64,000 nucleotides of DNA from Eshraghiella sp045129695. Lineage in GTDB: Bacteria; Bacillota; Clostridia; Lachnospirales; Lachnospiraceae. Positions 50,332 to 59,171 of the stretch are shown one piece after another. Each line of letters begins with the position of its first letter. The stretch's first letter is position 1. The stretch covers positions 1-64,000 of the forward strand of contig JBGVJZ010000011.1 of assembly GCA_045129695.1 (NCBI GenBank), written 5' to 3'. Under the pieces are notes generated by a model. That model saw only the letters and a program-made list of their open reading frames with translations. It did no database searches and was not told the origin of the DNA. The translations under genes were made by a program, and so were the position numbers.

Positions 50332-51720
50332 ATGAGCAAAACAACACAGACGTCAGCAGGAAAGAGAATTGAAGCTCTTCTTGATGATAAGAGTTTTGTT
50401 GAAATCGGTGGACTTATTACAGCGAGAAGTACTGATTTTAACATGACAACAGTAGACACTCCAGCGGATGGTGTATTAACAGGTTATGGTACCATCAATG
50501 GAAGTCTTGTGTATGTGTACAGCCAGGATGCTACAGTTTTAAGCGGCACAATGGGTGAGATGCATGCAAAGAAAATAGTTAATATTTATGACATGGCTAT
50601 GAAGATGGGAGCACCGGTAATCGGTCTTGTAGACTGTGCCGGATTAAGACTTCAGGAAGCTACAGATGCACTTAATGCATTTGGTGAAATTTATAAGAAA
50701 CAGGTAGATGCTTCAGGAGTTGTTCCACAGATTACAGCTATTTTTGGTGTATGTGGCGGTGGCCTTGCTTTAATGCCGACACTTACAGATTTTACATTTA
50801 TGGAAGAGAAGAATGCTAAATTATTCGTTAACAGCCCTAACGCCCTTGATGGTAATTTCACAGGCAAGAATGATACAGCTTCCTGTGCATTCCAGTCAGA
50901 GGAAGCAGGACTTGTTGATTTTGTTGGGGATGAAGCAACAATTTTAGATGAGATTAGAAATCTTGTTTCTGTTCTTCCTTCTAATTTTGAAGATGAAGCT
51001 GTAGAAGAATGTATGGATGATCTTAACAGAGTATGTGAAGGTCTTGAGGCAGCAAAGGCTGATGCAGCATATATTCTTACAAGTATTTCTGACCAGAACC
51101 TTTTTATAGAGACTAAGAAGAATTACGCAACAGATATGGTTACAGGCTTTATTAAGCTTAATGGTGCCACAGTAGGTGCGGTTGCTAATTCAGGTGATGT
51201 GCTTTCAGCAGAAGGCTGTGAGAAGGCAGCTGACTTTGTTCAGTTCTGTGATGCTTTTTCAATTCCTGTTCTTTCACTTACTAATGTTAAGGGATATCTT
51301 GCAACAGTTGAGAGTGAGAAGAAGATTGCCAAAGCTGCAGCTAAGTTAACATATGCATTTGCTAACGCAACAGTTCCTAAGGTTAATATAATTACCGGAG
51401 AAGCTTTCGGGAGTGCCTATGTAGTTATGAACTCCAAAGCAATCGGTGCGGATGTAACATATGCATGGACAGATGCTTCAATCGGAATGATGGATGCAGG
51501 TCTTGCTGCTAAGCTTATGTATGCAGACAAGCCTGAACTTATCGCAGAGAAGACAGCTGAGTATGCAGCACTTCAGGACAGCGTATTATCAGCTGCCAGA
51601 AGAGGATATGTTGACAGCATTATTGATGCTAAGGATACAAGAAAATATGCTATAGCAGCATTTGAGATGTTATATTCCAAGAAAGTAGATACTGTAGCTA
51701 AGAAGCATGGCACAGTTTAA
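50332..51720 (+). CDS. mmdA: Carboxyltransferase subunit, MmdA/acetyl-CoA carboxylase type
   Basis: 462 residues with the two-lobed crotonase-like carboxyltransferase fold: VYSQDATVLSGTMGEMHAKK and LVDCAGLRLQEATDALNAFG in the first lobe, TGFIKLNGATVGAVANSGDV and NIITGEAFGSAYVVMNSKAIG in the second. It moves CO2 between an acyl-CoA and biotin. It is shorter than typical MmdA (about 510). First gene of a cluster with gamma, biotin carrier, beta and an OadA-type subunit, so methylmalonyl-CoA or malonyl-CoA is the likely substrate. Ribosome site GGAGG. Confidence 0.88.
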   Translation: MSKTTQTSAGKRIEALLDDKSFVEIGGLITARSTDFNMTTVDTPADGVLTGYGTINGSLVYVYSQDATVLSGTMGEMHAKKIVNIYDMAMKMGAPVIGLVDCAGLRLQEATDALNAFGEIYKKQVDASGVVPQITAIFGVCGGGLALMPTLTDFTFMEEKNAKLFVNSPNALDGNFTGKNDTASCAFQSEEAGLVDFVGDEATILDEIRNLVSVLPSNFEDEAVEECMDDLNRVCEGLEAAKADAAYILTSISDQNLFIETKKNYATDMVTGFIKLNGATVGAVANSGDVLSAEGCEKAADFVQFCDAFSIPVLSLTNVKGYLATVESEKKIAKAAAKLTYAFANATVPKVNIITGEAFGSAYVVMNSKAIGADVTYAWTDASIGMMDAGLAAKLMYADKPELIAEKTAEYAALQDSVLSAARRGYVDSIIDAKDTRKYAIAAFEMLYSKKVDTVAKKHGTV

Positions 51721-51732
51721 TGAGGTGAGCTT

Positions 51733-52086
51733 ATGATTTTATTAAGCAGTATGCGTGAGAGACTTGCGGAAGCAGGTGTCAATACATTAATTTGTATTAT
51801 CGTTGTATTTGCAGTTCTCATTCTCATTTCACTTGTTATCAGCCTTTTTGGGTTTATTCCTAAGGCTGAGGCAGCAATTGCCAGAAGGAAAGCAGCTAAG
51901 AATGAAGAGAAGAACATTGCTGAGAAAGCAATAGATAATACTATTTCACAGATTGCTGCAAAAGAAGAAGAGGAGCTTGTTGATGATTTAGAGCTGATAG
52001 CAGTTATTGCCGCAGCAATTGCAGCATCAACAGGTACATCCACAGAAGATTTTGTAGTAAGATCAATCAGAAAAGTTAGGAGATAA
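51733..52086 (+). CDS. OadG-like gamma subunit of Na+-pumping decarboxylase
   Basis: 117 residues. One membrane helix (about 16-40, NTLICIIVVFAVLILISLVI), then a charged cytoplasmic region rich in Ala, Lys and Glu and a C-terminal segment ending FVVRSIRKVRR. Gamma subunits hold the complex together and, in oxaloacetate decarboxylase, bind zinc through their tail; no His-rich tail is seen here. The gene lies 12 bp after mmdA and 4 bp before the biotin carrier. Confidence 0.85.
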   Translation: MILLSSMRERLAEAGVNTLICIIVVFAVLILISLVISLFGFIPKAEAAIARRKAAKNEEKNIAEKAIDNTISQIAAKEEEELVDDLELIAVIAAAIAASTGTSTEDFVVRSIRKVRR

Positions 52087-52090
52087 TGAT

Positions 52091-52462
52091 ATGAAGAATT
52101 ATACTATCACAGTTAATGGAAATGTATATAATGTAACAGTTGAAGAAGGTACTACAGCAGGTGCTCCTGTTGCAGCAGCACCAAAGACAGCTCCTGTAGC
52201 ACCAAAGGCAGCTCCGGCTCCGGCAGCACCAAAGAGCGCAGGTACAGGCTCTGTTAAGGTTAATGCACCAATGCCTGGTAAGATTGTTGCTGTTAAGGCT
52301 AATGCCGGCGATGCTGTTAAGAAGGGACAGGTTATCCTTGTTCTTGAAGCCATGAAAATGGAGAATGATATTGTTGCTCCTCAGGATGGAACTATTGCAA
52401 GCATTGATACAGCAGTAGGTAATTCTGTAGAAGCAGGAGAGACTATTGCAACTTTAAACTAA
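52091..52462 (+). CDS. Biotin carboxyl carrier protein
   Basis: 123 residues. A short N-terminal beta piece (MKNYTITVNGNVYNVTVEEG), an Ala/Pro/Lys-rich flexible linker (about 25-53), and a biotinyl domain with the acceptor Lys89 in LEAMKMEND. The linker lets biotin swing between the carboxyltransferase subunits and the membrane pump. Small gap (4 bp) to the gamma gene. Confidence 0.95.
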   Translation: MKNYTITVNGNVYNVTVEEGTTAGAPVAAAPKTAPVAPKAAPAPAAPKSAGTGSVKVNAPMPGKIVAVKANAGDAVKKGQVILVLEAMKMENDIVAPQDGTIASIDTAVGNSVEAGETIATLN

Positions 52463-52478
52463 TATTGGAGGTATTACA

Positions 52479-53636
52479 ATGGATAAGATCCTTGAAACCC
52501 TTGAAAACCTGCTGAATCAGACGGCGTTTATGAACCTTGAATGGGGTAACTTTGTTATGATTCTTGTAGCATTCGTTTTCTTATATCTGGCAATAGGCAA
52601 GGGATTTGAACCTCTGTTACTTGTTCCGATTTCCTTTGGTATGTTGTTAGTTAACCTTTTCCCGGACATTATGCAGAGCTTGGATGATGCTAAGGCTGCG
52701 GGCAATACTGCGGCAGGTCTTTTGCATTATTTCTATCTGTTGGATGAATGGAGTATTTTACCTTCACTGATTTTCCTCGGTGTAGGTGCGATGACGGACT
52801 TTGGACCGTTAATCGCAAATCCTAAGAGCTTTTTACTTGGCGCAGCGGCACAGATTGGTATTTTTGCTGCTTATTTCTTTGCAATTCTGCTCGGATTCAA
52901 CGGAAAAGCTGCTGCAGCTATTTCAATTATCGGTGGTGCTGACGGACCTACATCCATCTTCCTTGCAGGAAAGCTTGGACAGACTGATTTAATGGGACCG
53001 ATTGCAGTTGCGGCATATTCATATATGTCACTTGTACCTATTATCCAGCCACCTATTATGAAGCTTTTAACCACTAAGAAGGAAAGAGCAATCAAGATGG
53101 AACAATTAAGACCGGTATCCAAGCTTGAGAAAATTCTTTTCCCTATCGTAGTAACGGTCGTAGTTGTATTAATACTTCCTACAACAGCACCACTTGTTGG
53201 TATGTTAATGTTAGGTAATCTTTTCAGAGAAAGTGGAGTTGTTAAACAGCTTACGGAAACAGCGTCTAATGCACTTATGTATATCGTAGTTATCCTTCTT
53301 GGAACATCTGTAGGTGCTACAACAAGTGCGGAAGCGTTCTTAAATGCCAACACTATTAAGATTGTTGTACTTGGTCTTGTTGCCTTTGCAGTTGGTACAG
53401 CTGCCGGTGTATTGTTTGGCAAACTTATGTGTATTGCAACAAAAGGTAAGATTAATCCACTTATTGGTTCAGCAGGTGTATCTGCGGTTCCGATGGCAGC
53501 ACGTGTTTCACAGAAGGTTGGAGCAGAAACCGATCCTACGAACTTCCTTTTGATGCATGCTATGGGACCTAACGTTGCCGGTGTTATTGGTACAGCAGTT
53601 GTTGCCGGTACATTTATGGCAATATTTGGCGTATAA
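52479..53636 (+). CDS. oadB: Sodium-translocating decarboxylase beta subunit (OadB)
   Basis: 385 residues, about nine to eleven membrane helices. The conserved SIIGGADGPTSIFLAGKL carries the Asp needed for sodium transport and carboxybiotin decarboxylation; later LGTSVGATTSAEAFL and PLIGSAGVSAVPMAARV are also typical. It decarboxylates carboxybiotin and exports Na+, storing the energy of decarboxylation. Middle gene of the cluster; Shine-Dalgarno GGAGG. Confidence 0.95.
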   Translation: MDKILETLENLLNQTAFMNLEWGNFVMILVAFVFLYLAIGKGFEPLLLVPISFGMLLVNLFPDIMQSLDDAKAAGNTAAGLLHYFYLLDEWSILPSLIFLGVGAMTDFGPLIANPKSFLLGAAAQIGIFAAYFFAILLGFNGKAAAAISIIGGADGPTSIFLAGKLGQTDLMGPIAVAAYSYMSLVPIIQPPIMKLLTTKKERAIKMEQLRPVSKLEKILFPIVVTVVVVLILPTTAPLVGMLMLGNLFRESGVVKQLTETASNALMYIVVILLGTSVGATTSAEAFLNANTIKIVVLGLVAFAVGTAAGVLFGKLMCIATKGKINPLIGSAGVSAVPMAARVSQKVGAETDPTNFLLMHAMGPNVAGVIGTAVVAGTFMAIFGV

Positions 53637-53659
53637 GACAGAATAAGGAGGAAATATAA

Positions 53660-55078
53660 ATGGCAGATAATAGAATCGAAGCTAAACCGGTTAAAATTAC
53701 CGAGACTATATTGCGTGATGCACATCAGTCTTTGATTGCTACCAGAATGACAACAGAGCAGATGCTTCCAATCATCGATAAGATGGATAAGGTTGGATAC
53801 CATGCTGTTGAGTGCTGGGGTGGAGCAACATTTGATGCCTGCTTACGTTTCTTAAAAGAAGATCCATGGGACAGACTTCGTAAGTTAAAAGATGGATTCA
53901 AAAACACCAAATTACAGATGTTATTCAGAGGACAGAATATCTTAGGATATCGTCCATATGCTGATGACGTAGTAGAATATTTTGTTCAGAAGTCAATTGC
54001 AAACGGTATTGATATTATCCGTATTTTTGACTGTTTAAATGATATTCGTAACCTTGAGACAGCTGTTAAGGCTGCTAACAAGGAAAAAGGACATGCTCAG
54101 GTAGCACTTTCATATACCTTGGGAGATGCCTACACACTTGATTACTGGAAGAATATTGCCAAAGAAATCGAAGATATGGGTGCTGATTCAATCTGTATCA
54201 AGGATATGGCAGGTCTTTTACTTCCAAATCAGGCAGTTGAGCTTGTTCAGGCTCTTAAGGATGGTTCAAACCTTCCAATCGAGCTTCATACACATTATAC
54301 TTCAGGTGTAGCTTCAATGACCTGTATGAAGGCAGTTGAAGCAGGCTGTGACATTATCGATACAGCCATGTCACCAATGGCACTTGGAACCAGCCAGCCT
54401 GCAACAGAAGTTATGGCTAAGGCATTTGAGGGAACCCCTTATGATCCTAAATTTGACCAGAATCTTCTTGCAGAAATTGCTGATTACTTCAGACCAATGA
54501 GAGAAGAGTGGCTTAAGTCAGGACTTCTTGATCCAAAGGTTATGGGAGTTAATATTAAGACACTTCTTTATCAGGTACCGGGTGGAATGCTTAGTAACCT
54601 CGTATCCCAGCTTAAAGAGATGAAGGCTGAGGATAAGTATAACGAAGTTCTTGAAGAAGTACCTAGAGTTCGTAAGGATTTCGGTGAGCCACCTTTGGTT
54701 ACACCTTCAAGCCAGATTGTCGGAACACAGGCTGTTCTCAATGTAGTTCTTGGCGAGAGATATAAGAGCCTTACTAAAGAGTCTAAGGACCTGCTTCTTG
54801 GTAAATACGGAAAGACTGTTAAACCTTTCAATCCGGAGGTTCAGAAGAAGGCAATCGAGATGACCGGTGAAGAGCCAATCACATGCCGTTTCGCTGATAC
54901 ACTTGAACCTGAGCTTGCCAAACTCGAAGAAGAGATGAAACAGTGGAAACAGCAGGATGAGGATGTATTATCTTATGCATTGTTCCCACAGGTAGCAACT
55001 GACTTCTTTAAGTACAGAGAGGCTCAGCAGAATAAGATTGATCCTTCAATGTCTAAGGATGGTTCATATCCGGTATAA
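53660..55078 (+). CDS. oadA: Oxaloacetate decarboxylase alpha / pyruvate carboxylase B-type carboxyltransferase
   Basis: 472 residues, HMGL-like TIM barrel: ITETILRDAHQSLIATRM at the start, ECWGGATFDACLRF, metal site IELHTHYTSGVASMT, CIKDMAGLL with the carboxylated Lys, followed by the PYC_OADA helical region. No biotin domain follows, since biotin is carried by the separate subunit. It exchanges CO2 between oxaloacetate or pyruvate and biotin. Last gene of the cluster, ending before a terminator. Confidence 0.93.
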   Translation: MADNRIEAKPVKITETILRDAHQSLIATRMTTEQMLPIIDKMDKVGYHAVECWGGATFDACLRFLKEDPWDRLRKLKDGFKNTKLQMLFRGQNILGYRPYADDVVEYFVQKSIANGIDIIRIFDCLNDIRNLETAVKAANKEKGHAQVALSYTLGDAYTLDYWKNIAKEIEDMGADSICIKDMAGLLLPNQAVELVQALKDGSNLPIELHTHYTSGVASMTCMKAVEAGCDIIDTAMSPMALGTSQPATEVMAKAFEGTPYDPKFDQNLLAEIADYFRPMREEWLKSGLLDPKVMGVNIKTLLYQVPGGMLSNLVSQLKEMKAEDKYNEVLEEVPRVRKDFGEPPLVTPSSQIVGTQAVLNVVLGERYKSLTKESKDLLLGKYGKTVKPFNPEVQKKAIEMTGEEPITCRFADTLEPELAKLEEEMKQWKQQDEDVLSYALFPQVATDFFKYREAQQNKIDPSMSKDGSYPV

Positions 55079-55107
55079 TAACAATTTTGTATTATTCAAA
55101 ATTAACA

Positions 55108-55134
55108 GGGGCAGACAATGTCTGTCCCTTTTTT
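55108..55134 (+). terminator. Terminator of the decarboxylase cluster
   Basis: GGGGCAGAC (55108-55116), AAT, GTCTGTCCC (55120-55128) and TTTTTT. The rpiR ribosome site and start follow within 17 nt. Confidence 0.75.
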
Positions 55135-55150
55135 CAAAGAGAGATTAAAC

Positions 55151-56056
55151 ATGAATGATATATTAGAGCAGATTAAAGAGGCTTTGCCTGATTTGAGTAA
55201 AAGCCAGAAGAAAATTTCACATTATATTATTGAAAATCTTGATGAAGCGGCATTTTTAAATGCTGCAATGATTGGTAAAGCAACGGGTGTAAGTGAATCC
55301 ACTGTTGTGAGATTTGCCGTTGTTATGGGATTTGAAGGATTTCCTGAGTTTCAGCATGCTCTTGCAATGGCAGTAAGAACAAGACTGAAATCGGTTAACA
55401 AGATAGATATTGAAGGAAATATGAGTCGTTCCAAGATTCTGGAAAATGTACTTACCGGGGATGCTAATAAAATATTGTCAACACTTGAGAATTTAGATGG
55501 TGATGCTTTTGACTTGGCAGTTGATACTATTACAGAGGCAGGAAAGGTCTATATAGTGGGGGTTAGGAGCTCTGCACCTTTGGCACATTTTCTTGCATTT
55601 TATCTCAGAATGATAGTTCCGGATGTTGTTTTGGTAACTACTACAAGTTCAAGTGAGATTTTTGAACAGATGTTGTATGTTAACGAAAGTGATGTTGTTA
55701 TTGGCATCAGTTTTCCAAGGTATTCAATGCGTACGCTTAAAGCAATGGAATTTGCCAATAACAGAAATGCCAAGGTTATTGCTATAACTGACAGCATACA
55801 TTCACCTATGAATTTGTACTCATCATGTAATCTTTTTGCACGAAGCGATATGGCATCAATAGTTGATTCACTGGTAGCGCCAATGTCGCTTATTAATGCT
55901 TTGATAGTTGCTTTAAGTGTACATAACTCACAAAAGGTAGTCAAAAATCTTGAAACACTTAATGACGTGTGGGAAGATTATCAGCTTACCAATAATGATG
56001 AAATAAACTACCTTGGAGATAATCTTATTAAGGATTTAAAGGGTTTGGAGGAATAA
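55151..56056 (+). CDS. RpiR-family transcriptional regulator
   Basis: 301 residues from the ATG at 55151; an earlier start at 55118 would lie in the terminator. N-terminal HTH_6 (SQKKISHYIIENLDEAAFLN, GVSESTVVRFAVVMGFEGF) and a SIS sugar-phosphate domain (VGVRSSAPLAHFLAFYLRM and IGISFPRYSMRTLKAME). Such proteins respond to sugar phosphates or sugar acids. The ligand is unknown. The stop and the next start are adjacent. Ribosome site AGAGAG is weak. Confidence 0.88.
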   Translation: MNDILEQIKEALPDLSKSQKKISHYIIENLDEAAFLNAAMIGKATGVSESTVVRFAVVMGFEGFPEFQHALAMAVRTRLKSVNKIDIEGNMSRSKILENVLTGDANKILSTLENLDGDAFDLAVDTITEAGKVYIVGVRSSAPLAHFLAFYLRMIVPDVVLVTTTSSSEIFEQMLYVNESDVVIGISFPRYSMRTLKAMEFANNRNAKVIAITDSIHSPMNLYSSCNLFARSDMASIVDSLVAPMSLINALIVALSVHNSQKVVKNLETLNDVWEDYQLTNNDEINYLGDNLIKDLKGLEE

Positions 56057-57282
56057 TGTCAAAGGTAATAATTATAGGTGGCGGTGCAGCCGGAATGATG
56101 GCGGCAATTTCAGCAGCAAATTGTGGACATACCGTGGATTTATACGAGAAAAATGAAAAGCTGGGAAAGAAAATTTATATAACCGGTAAGGGCAGATGCA
56201 ATGTTACCAATGCCTGTGATACCGAGGAATTGTTTGGTAAAATCGTTACAAACCGTAAATTTATGTATAGTGCAATTTATTCATATGATAATAATGCAGT
56301 ACAGTCTTTTTTTGAGGGTGAAGGCTGTCCTCTTAAAATTGAACGTGGAAACAGGGTTTTTCCGGTCTCTGACAAATCATACGATATTATTAATGCTCTT
56401 GAGCGCGGTATGAAGCGTGCCGGAGTTAATATTCATCTCAATAACGAGGTAACGGATATTCTTGTAAAGGATAAATCTGTCCAGGGCATTGAAGTTAACG
56501 GGAGAAAAGTGTTCTGCGATTCAGTCATAGTTGCTACCGGTGGATATTCTTATCCCACAACGGGTTCAACGGGTGCCGGTCATACAATGGCAAAGAGAAT
56601 CGGACATAAGATTACTAAATGTGTACCTGCACTGGTGCCTTTTATCGCAAAAGAAGAATGGGTAAAGGAATTACAGGGCTTGAGTCTTAGAAACGCAGGT
56701 GTTACAATTTATGATGGTAATAAAGCGGTATATGAAGATTTTGGAGAGCTTCTGTTTACACATTTTGGTGTAAGCGGTCCAACGGTTCTAAGTGCCAGCA
56801 GCTATGTGATTGATATAATAAGGCATCGTGAGCTAAGGCTTGTAATTGATTTAAAGCCGGCTCTTTCGATGGAGCAGTTAGATGAAAGAGTTCTTAAAGA
56901 TTTTGAAGAGGCCAAAAATAAAAACTTTGCGAATTCACTTGATAAGCTTTTTCCAAAATCACTTATTCCCATTATGCTCATGCGCTCCGGAATTGAATCT
57001 GACCGTAAAGTTAATGAAATTCGTAAGGAGGAACGAAAGAATTTCATTAGGTTGATTAAGAATTTTGACCTGACTTTGACAGGATTACGAGGATTTAATG
57101 AGGCAATAATTACCCATGGTGGTATCGAGGTTAAAGAGATTGATCCCGGCACCATGGAGTCTAAAATAATTAATAATTTACATTTTGCCGGTGAAATATT
57201 GGATGTGGATGCAGTTACCGGCGGATATAATTTGCAGATTGCCTGGTCAACAGGTTTTCTTGCAGGATGTTCAGTGAAATAA
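56056..57282 (+). CDS. HI0933-family FAD-dependent oxidoreductase (YhiN/BaiN-like)
   Basis: 408 residues. Rossmann motif VIIIGGGAAGMMAAISAA, then KKIYITGKGRCNVTNAC, a mid-chain VIVATGGYSYPTTGSTGAGH and the C-terminal FAGEILDVDAVTGGYNLQIA, all typical of HI0933-like flavoproteins. BaiN-like members are implicated in reduction of unsaturated substrates in gut clostridia, but most have no known reaction. Overlaps rpiR by one base (TAATG) and lies 15 bp before cmk. Confidence 0.88.
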   Translation: MSKVIIIGGGAAGMMAAISAANCGHTVDLYEKNEKLGKKIYITGKGRCNVTNACDTEELFGKIVTNRKFMYSAIYSYDNNAVQSFFEGEGCPLKIERGNRVFPVSDKSYDIINALERGMKRAGVNIHLNNEVTDILVKDKSVQGIEVNGRKVFCDSVIVATGGYSYPTTGSTGAGHTMAKRIGHKITKCVPALVPFIAKEEWVKELQGLSLRNAGVTIYDGNKAVYEDFGELLFTHFGVSGPTVLSASSYVIDIIRHRELRLVIDLKPALSMEQLDERVLKDFEEAKNKNFANSLDKLFPKSLIPIMLMRSGIESDRKVNEIRKEERKNFIRLIKNFDLTLTGLRGFNEAIITHGGIEVKEIDPGTMESKIINNLHFAGEILDVDAVTGGYNLQIAWSTGFLAGCSVK

Positions 57283-57297
57283 TAGGAGGATAACAAA

Positions 57298-57972
57298 ATG
57301 GCATACAGTATAGCAATTGACGGACCGGCAGGAGCCGGTAAAAGTACAATAGCTAAGAATATAGCTGCAAAACTTGGATTTATATATGTGGATACAGGTG
57401 CAATGTACAGGGCAATGGCTGTGTATTTTATTGATAATTCTGTAAATACTGATAATGAATCAGATATTGCCAACGCTTGTGAAAATGTATCTATTAACAT
57501 TGTTTATGAGGATGGTTTACAACAGGTGATTTTAAATGGAGAGAATATCACAGGCAGACTTAGAACAGAAGAGGTTGGTAACACCGCCTCCAAGACGGCG
57601 GTCTATGCTCCTGTCCGTAGGAAATTAGTAGAGCTTCAGCAGAAAATTGCAAAGACCACGAATGTAGTTATGGATGGAAGAGATATCGGAACCTGTGTAC
57701 TTCCGAATGCAACCTGTAAAATCTATCTTACAGCCAGTGTTGAAACAAGAGCTGAGAGAAGATTTAAAGAGCTTCAGGCAAAAGGCATCAAAGCTGATAT
57801 TGAAGAGATAAAAAGAGATATAGCTGACAGAGATTACAGAGACATGAACAGAGATGTATCACCGCTTAAACAGGCTGATGATGCGGTGTTGGTGGATTCT
57901 TCGGATATGGATATTGAGGAAGTGACGGAAGCTATTATTTCGGTTTATAAAAATAGCGGTTTAGTGAATTAA
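57298..57972 (+). CDS. cmk: Cytidylate kinase
   Basis: 224 residues. P-loop IAIDGPAGAGKSTIAKNIA, FIYVDTGAMYRAMAVY, and VMDGRDIGTCVLPNATCKIY; the insert domain is present. It phosphorylates CMP and dCMP. cmk, ispH and rpsA form a conserved clostridial string, here separated by repeats at 57964-58299. The last codons GTG-AAT-TAA fall in the left arm of repeat copy D. Confidence 0.94.
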   Translation: MAYSIAIDGPAGAGKSTIAKNIAAKLGFIYVDTGAMYRAMAVYFIDNSVNTDNESDIANACENVSINIVYEDGLQQVILNGENITGRLRTEEVGNTASKTAVYAPVRRKLVELQQKIAKTTNVVMDGRDIGTCVLPNATCKIYLTASVETRAERRFKELQAKGIKADIEEIKRDIADRDYRDMNRDVSPLKQADDAVLVDSSDMDIEEVTEAIISVYKNSGLVN

Positions 57973-58145
57973 ACATTTAGTGACTTAATAGCGAAAATAT
58001 ATTCCCTTCAATCGGACGTTCTCACTCGGTTGTCTGCCTAGCGGTACATAAGATGACAAAAGACGTCATCTAAGTACCGAGGCATACAAACGCCGCTTTA
58101 CAGGGAATATATTTTCGTATAAACGTCATTAACTGCTTAATTCAT
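57964..58145. repeat. Large palindromic element, copy D (divergent)
   Basis: 182 bp of nested inverted repeats. Ends TGAATTAA (57965-57972) and TTAATTCA (58137-58144); next CGAAAATATATTCCC (57992-58006) and GGGAATATATTTTCG (58103-58117), perfect 15 bp; central GCCT...GGTACATAAGATGAC pairing with GTCATCTAAGTACC...AGGC (58036-58083). The whole element could fold as one long hairpin. The ends resemble copies A-C; the core differs. Confidence 0.7.
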
Positions 58146-58152
58146 CACCAGA

Positions 58153-58199
58153 GTTATATCCAACGGTAAATATCAAAAAGTCCTTCCGTTGGATATAAC
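58153..58199. repeat. 14-bp inverted repeat between elements D and E
   Basis: GTTATATCCAACGG (58153-58166) and CCGTTGGATATAAC (58186-58199) are perfect complements around a 19-nt loop. ATCCAACGGTAAATAT recurs with one change at 46286-46301 downstream of copy B, so this is a second element type that travels with the first. Confidence 0.65.
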
Positions 58200-58208
58200 G
58201 TGTGGAGT

Positions 58209-58299
58209 GTTTAATGAAGTAAGAAGTGTATATTTATGTGGCGGACACAGAATATTTGCATGGTGGAGCCACTTTAAAACACTTCTTAGTTCGTTAAAC
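58209..58299. repeat. Palindromic repeat, copy E
   Basis: GTTTAATGAAGTAAGAAGTG(T) at 58209-58229 pairs with ACACTTCTTAGTTCGTTAAA(C) at 58279-58299, 19 of 21. GTGGC/GCCAC continues the stem. The core ACAGAATATTTGCAT (58247-58261) is shared with copies B and C. It lies 21 bp before ispH. Confidence 0.7.
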
Positions 58300-58319
58300 C
58301 TCAATTTTTAGGAGGGAAC

Positions 58320-59171
58320 ATGGAAATTATCGTTGCAAAAACCGCCGGTTTCTGCTTTGGAGTAAAGAGAGCAGTTGAAATGGTATATGACAATGTAACT
58401 AAGGAAAATGTGTATACTTATGGACCTATAATTCATAACGAGGAAGTTGTTAACGATATGAAGAAAAGGGGTGTCAGCGTAATTGAGTCGGAGGAAGAGA
58501 TTTCCAATGCAGATAAGGGAACCGTTATCATCCGTGCGCATGGTGTTCCTTCTGAGTCGTATGACATTATAAAAAAAGCAGGTCATGAAATAGTGGATGC
58601 AACCTGCCCTTTTGTACTTAAAATTCATAAAATTGTGAAAGAAGCATCACAAAGAGGAGAATTTGTAATAATTATCGGAGATGCCAAACATCCGGAGGTT
58701 GTTGGAATTAAAAGCTGCGCAGGTGTTGACAGTCTGGTTATTTCAGGTCCTGAGGAGGCAGAGAGGTTTATAGAAAATAATAAAAAACTGACAAAAAAGC
58801 TCTGTATTGTAAGTCAGACAACATTTAATTACAACAAGTTTCAAGAAGTGGTTGAAATTTTTCGAAAAAACAGTTATCATAGATATGATATTTTGAATAC
58901 TATTTGTAACGCTACGGAAGAGAGACAGCAGGAGGCTGCTGATATCGCAGGCAGAGTTGATGTAATGATTGTTGTTGGTGGACAAAACAGTTCCAATACA
59001 CAGAAATTATATGATATCTGTAAGTCGATTTGTGAAAAGACATATTTTATTCAGAATGCTGATGATATGGATTATTCTCTTTTACATGGAGCAGACAAAG
59101 TCGGTATAACAGCCGGGGCGTCAACCCCAAAGATTATTATTGAGGAGGTTCAAACGAGATGTCAGATTTAA
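58320..59171 (+). CDS. ispH: 4-hydroxy-3-methylbut-2-enyl diphosphate reductase IspH
   Basis: 283 residues. The three iron-sulfur Cys are in TAGFCFGVKRAVE, DATCPFV and NTICNATEERQ; RAHGVP and TAGASTPKII are also conserved. It reduces HMBPP to IPP and DMAPP, the last MEP step. Overlaps rpsA by 13 bp. Ribosome site AGGAGGG. The 347-bp region before it holds only repeat elements. Confidence 0.95.
   Translation: MEIIVAKTAGFCFGVKRAVEMVYDNVTKENVYTYGPIIHNEEVVNDMKKRGVSVIESEEEISNADKGTVIIRAHGVPSESYDIIKKAGHEIVDATCPFVLKIHKIVKEASQRGEFVIIIGDAKHPEVVGIKSCAGVDSLVISGPEEAERFIENNKKLTKKLCIVSQTTFNYNKFQEVVEIFRKNSYHRYDILNTICNATEERQQEAADIAGRVDVMIVVGGQNSSNTQKLYDICKSICEKTYFIQNADDMDYSLLHGADKVGITAGASTPKIIIEEVQTRCQI

Noticed and set aside
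52871..53803. Long open frame (310 codons) on the minus strand through oadB
   Set aside because: It lies wholly opposite oadB and the start of oadA, whose motifs are clear; its predicted protein is low complexity (Thr, Ala, Pro) as expected for an antisense shadow.
56802..57500. Minus-strand open frame of 232 codons across the end of the flavoprotein gene and cmk
   Set aside because: Antisense shadow of two well-supported genes; no ribosome site or family resemblance.
57964..58299. CRISPR array between cmk and ispH
   Set aside because: The repeats are inverted and of different lengths with no regular spacer unit, and no cas gene is near.
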